Below are positions 63,171 to 64,000 of a stretch of DNA of 64,000 nucleotides, piece by piece. Position 1 is the stretch's first letter. The number at the start of each line of letters is the position of its first letter. Position numbers and translations under genes: made by a program. Under the pieces are notes generated by a model that worked only from the letters and a program-made list of their open reading frames with translations, made no database searches and was not told the DNA's origin. The stretch lies in the NCBI GenBank assembly GCA_001464735.1, contig LNDU01000039.1:1-64000 (forward strand), in the 5' to 3' direction. This DNA is from Nitrospira sp. Ga0074138. Lineage in GTDB: Bacteria > Nitrospirota > Nitrospiria > Nitrospirales > Nitrospiraceae.

Positions 63171-64000
63171 TATGCGTCTTTTTGGCATTGAAACCGAATA
63201 CGGGATCACGCGCGATGACGTGCCGGAGGTGGATCCGGTCGTCGAGTCGATGGAATTGGTGCGGGCCCATCTGGATGCTTCCTTTGAGCGGCGTTGGGAC
63301 TATGCGGGTGAGGATCCCCACGAGGACGCTCGCGGCTTTCGTGCCTCGGGCTTGCAGCAGGATCGAGAGGAAGATGAGTTTGCACAACGCGATGCCCATC
63401 GCCCCTTTTCGTTCCATGACATGAAGAGCGATCTGGTGTTGCCGAACGGCGCGCGCTTCTACAACGATCACACACATCCGGAATATTCGACGCCTGAGTG
63501 CCGAACACTTCGAGACCTGCTGGCTCAGGATCGCGCTGGGGAACGTATCGTCCTACGCGCCGCCGAGCGACGCAATCGGGCGCTCGGCGGCCCGCATCTC
63601 CGTCTGTATAAGAACAACACAGATTTCCATGGCCACAGCTATGGCTGTCATGACAACTATCTCGTCTCGCGGGCCGTTCCCTTTCCGGATCTCGTTGCCG
63701 GCTTGATGCCGTTCTTGGTGAGCCGACAAGTCATTGCCGGCGCAGGAAAGGTTGGGACTGAAGCCCAGGAGTCCGGACATGTCCCAGGGTGGTATCAGCT
63801 CTCTCAACGCGCCGATTTTATGGAGGCTGAGTTGGGCGTCGATACGATGCACAACCGACCGATTCTTAATACCAGAGATGAGCCTCATGCGGATCGGAGG
63901 AAATATCGGAGGCTCCATCTCATCATCGGCGATGCCAACATGTGCGAGTATGCAACGGCGCTCAAGGTCGGGACGACCAGGCTTGTGCTCGATCTCATCG
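63171..64000 (+). CDS. dop: Dop, Pup deamidase/depupylase (partial, runs off window)
   Basis: Dop removes Pup from proteins and converts Pup-Gln to Pup-Glu in the proteasome pathway. The visible 276 residues start GIETEYGIT, the Dop form of the catalytic strand (PafA has GLETEFG). They contain the Dop loop region ([17 protein letters not shown]), [18 protein letters not shown] and later [19 protein letters not shown]. The frame is open to the last base, so the 3' end lies outside. It follows ARC on the same strand. Confidence 0.93.

Overview
The window reads as a chromosomal segment of a Nitrospira-like bacterium (phylum Nitrospirota). This is inferred from gene content only. It carries a long respiratory cluster combining a Rieske/cytochrome b complex, two cytochrome bd-like oxidase subunits and several c-type cytochromes. 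It also has the hopanoid gene hpnH, a SmbP-like copper-binding protein, and the start of a Pup-proteasome locus (ARC/Mpa ATPase and Dop), a combination typical of nitrite-oxidising Nitrospira. No nitrite oxidoreductase, rRNA operon, CRISPR array or complete mobile element is visible.

Layout. 1-9.5 kb: a minus-strand tolC - CPBP membrane protein - truncated RNase Z-like group, an M28 peptidase, secreted hypotheticals, an IS remnant and hpnH. 9.6-21.1 kb: eleven co-directional respiratory genes, closed by a 4-bp tail-to-tail overlap with ubiA. 22-24.3 kb: a caspase-fold protein lacking its catalytic residues and tRNA-Thr(CGT). 24.6-29.1 kb: small minus-strand genes, including a 27-aa membrane peptide and a gene whose only plausible start is AUC, then a LuxR-type regulator paired with a membrane protein. 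29.6-35.6 kb: ftsH, nhaA, a CsbD-like protein, an RRM RNA-binding protein and a small nuclease.

35.6-45.8 kb is gene-poor accessory DNA. It contains an OmpA-sortase fusion broken by a nonsense codon and a frameshift, diverged palindromic repeats, an IS21 remnant, smbP, a mazEF-like pair whose toxin lacks a normal start codon, and many short lipoprotein or unknown genes. 45.8-53.7 kb holds repeat-rich envelope proteins (coiled-coil OmpA, Sel1), an SNase-like protein and a DUF2235 hydrolase. 53.7-61.3 kb has a TPR / CHASE2-sigma54 regulator pair, a HIT protein pair, and a translationally coupled HD - YjbQ - HtrA-like set. The window ends inside dop.

How the genes fit together: the respiratory cluster probably couples quinol/cytochrome c redox to oxygen reduction, with UbiA and HpnH serving quinone and membrane-lipid synthesis. 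FtsH, HtrA, M28 and ARC/Dop form a broad proteolysis capacity. The 35-45 kb stretch looks like a decaying insertion zone between conserved blocks. Functions come from motif recognition by eye; no similarity search was run.
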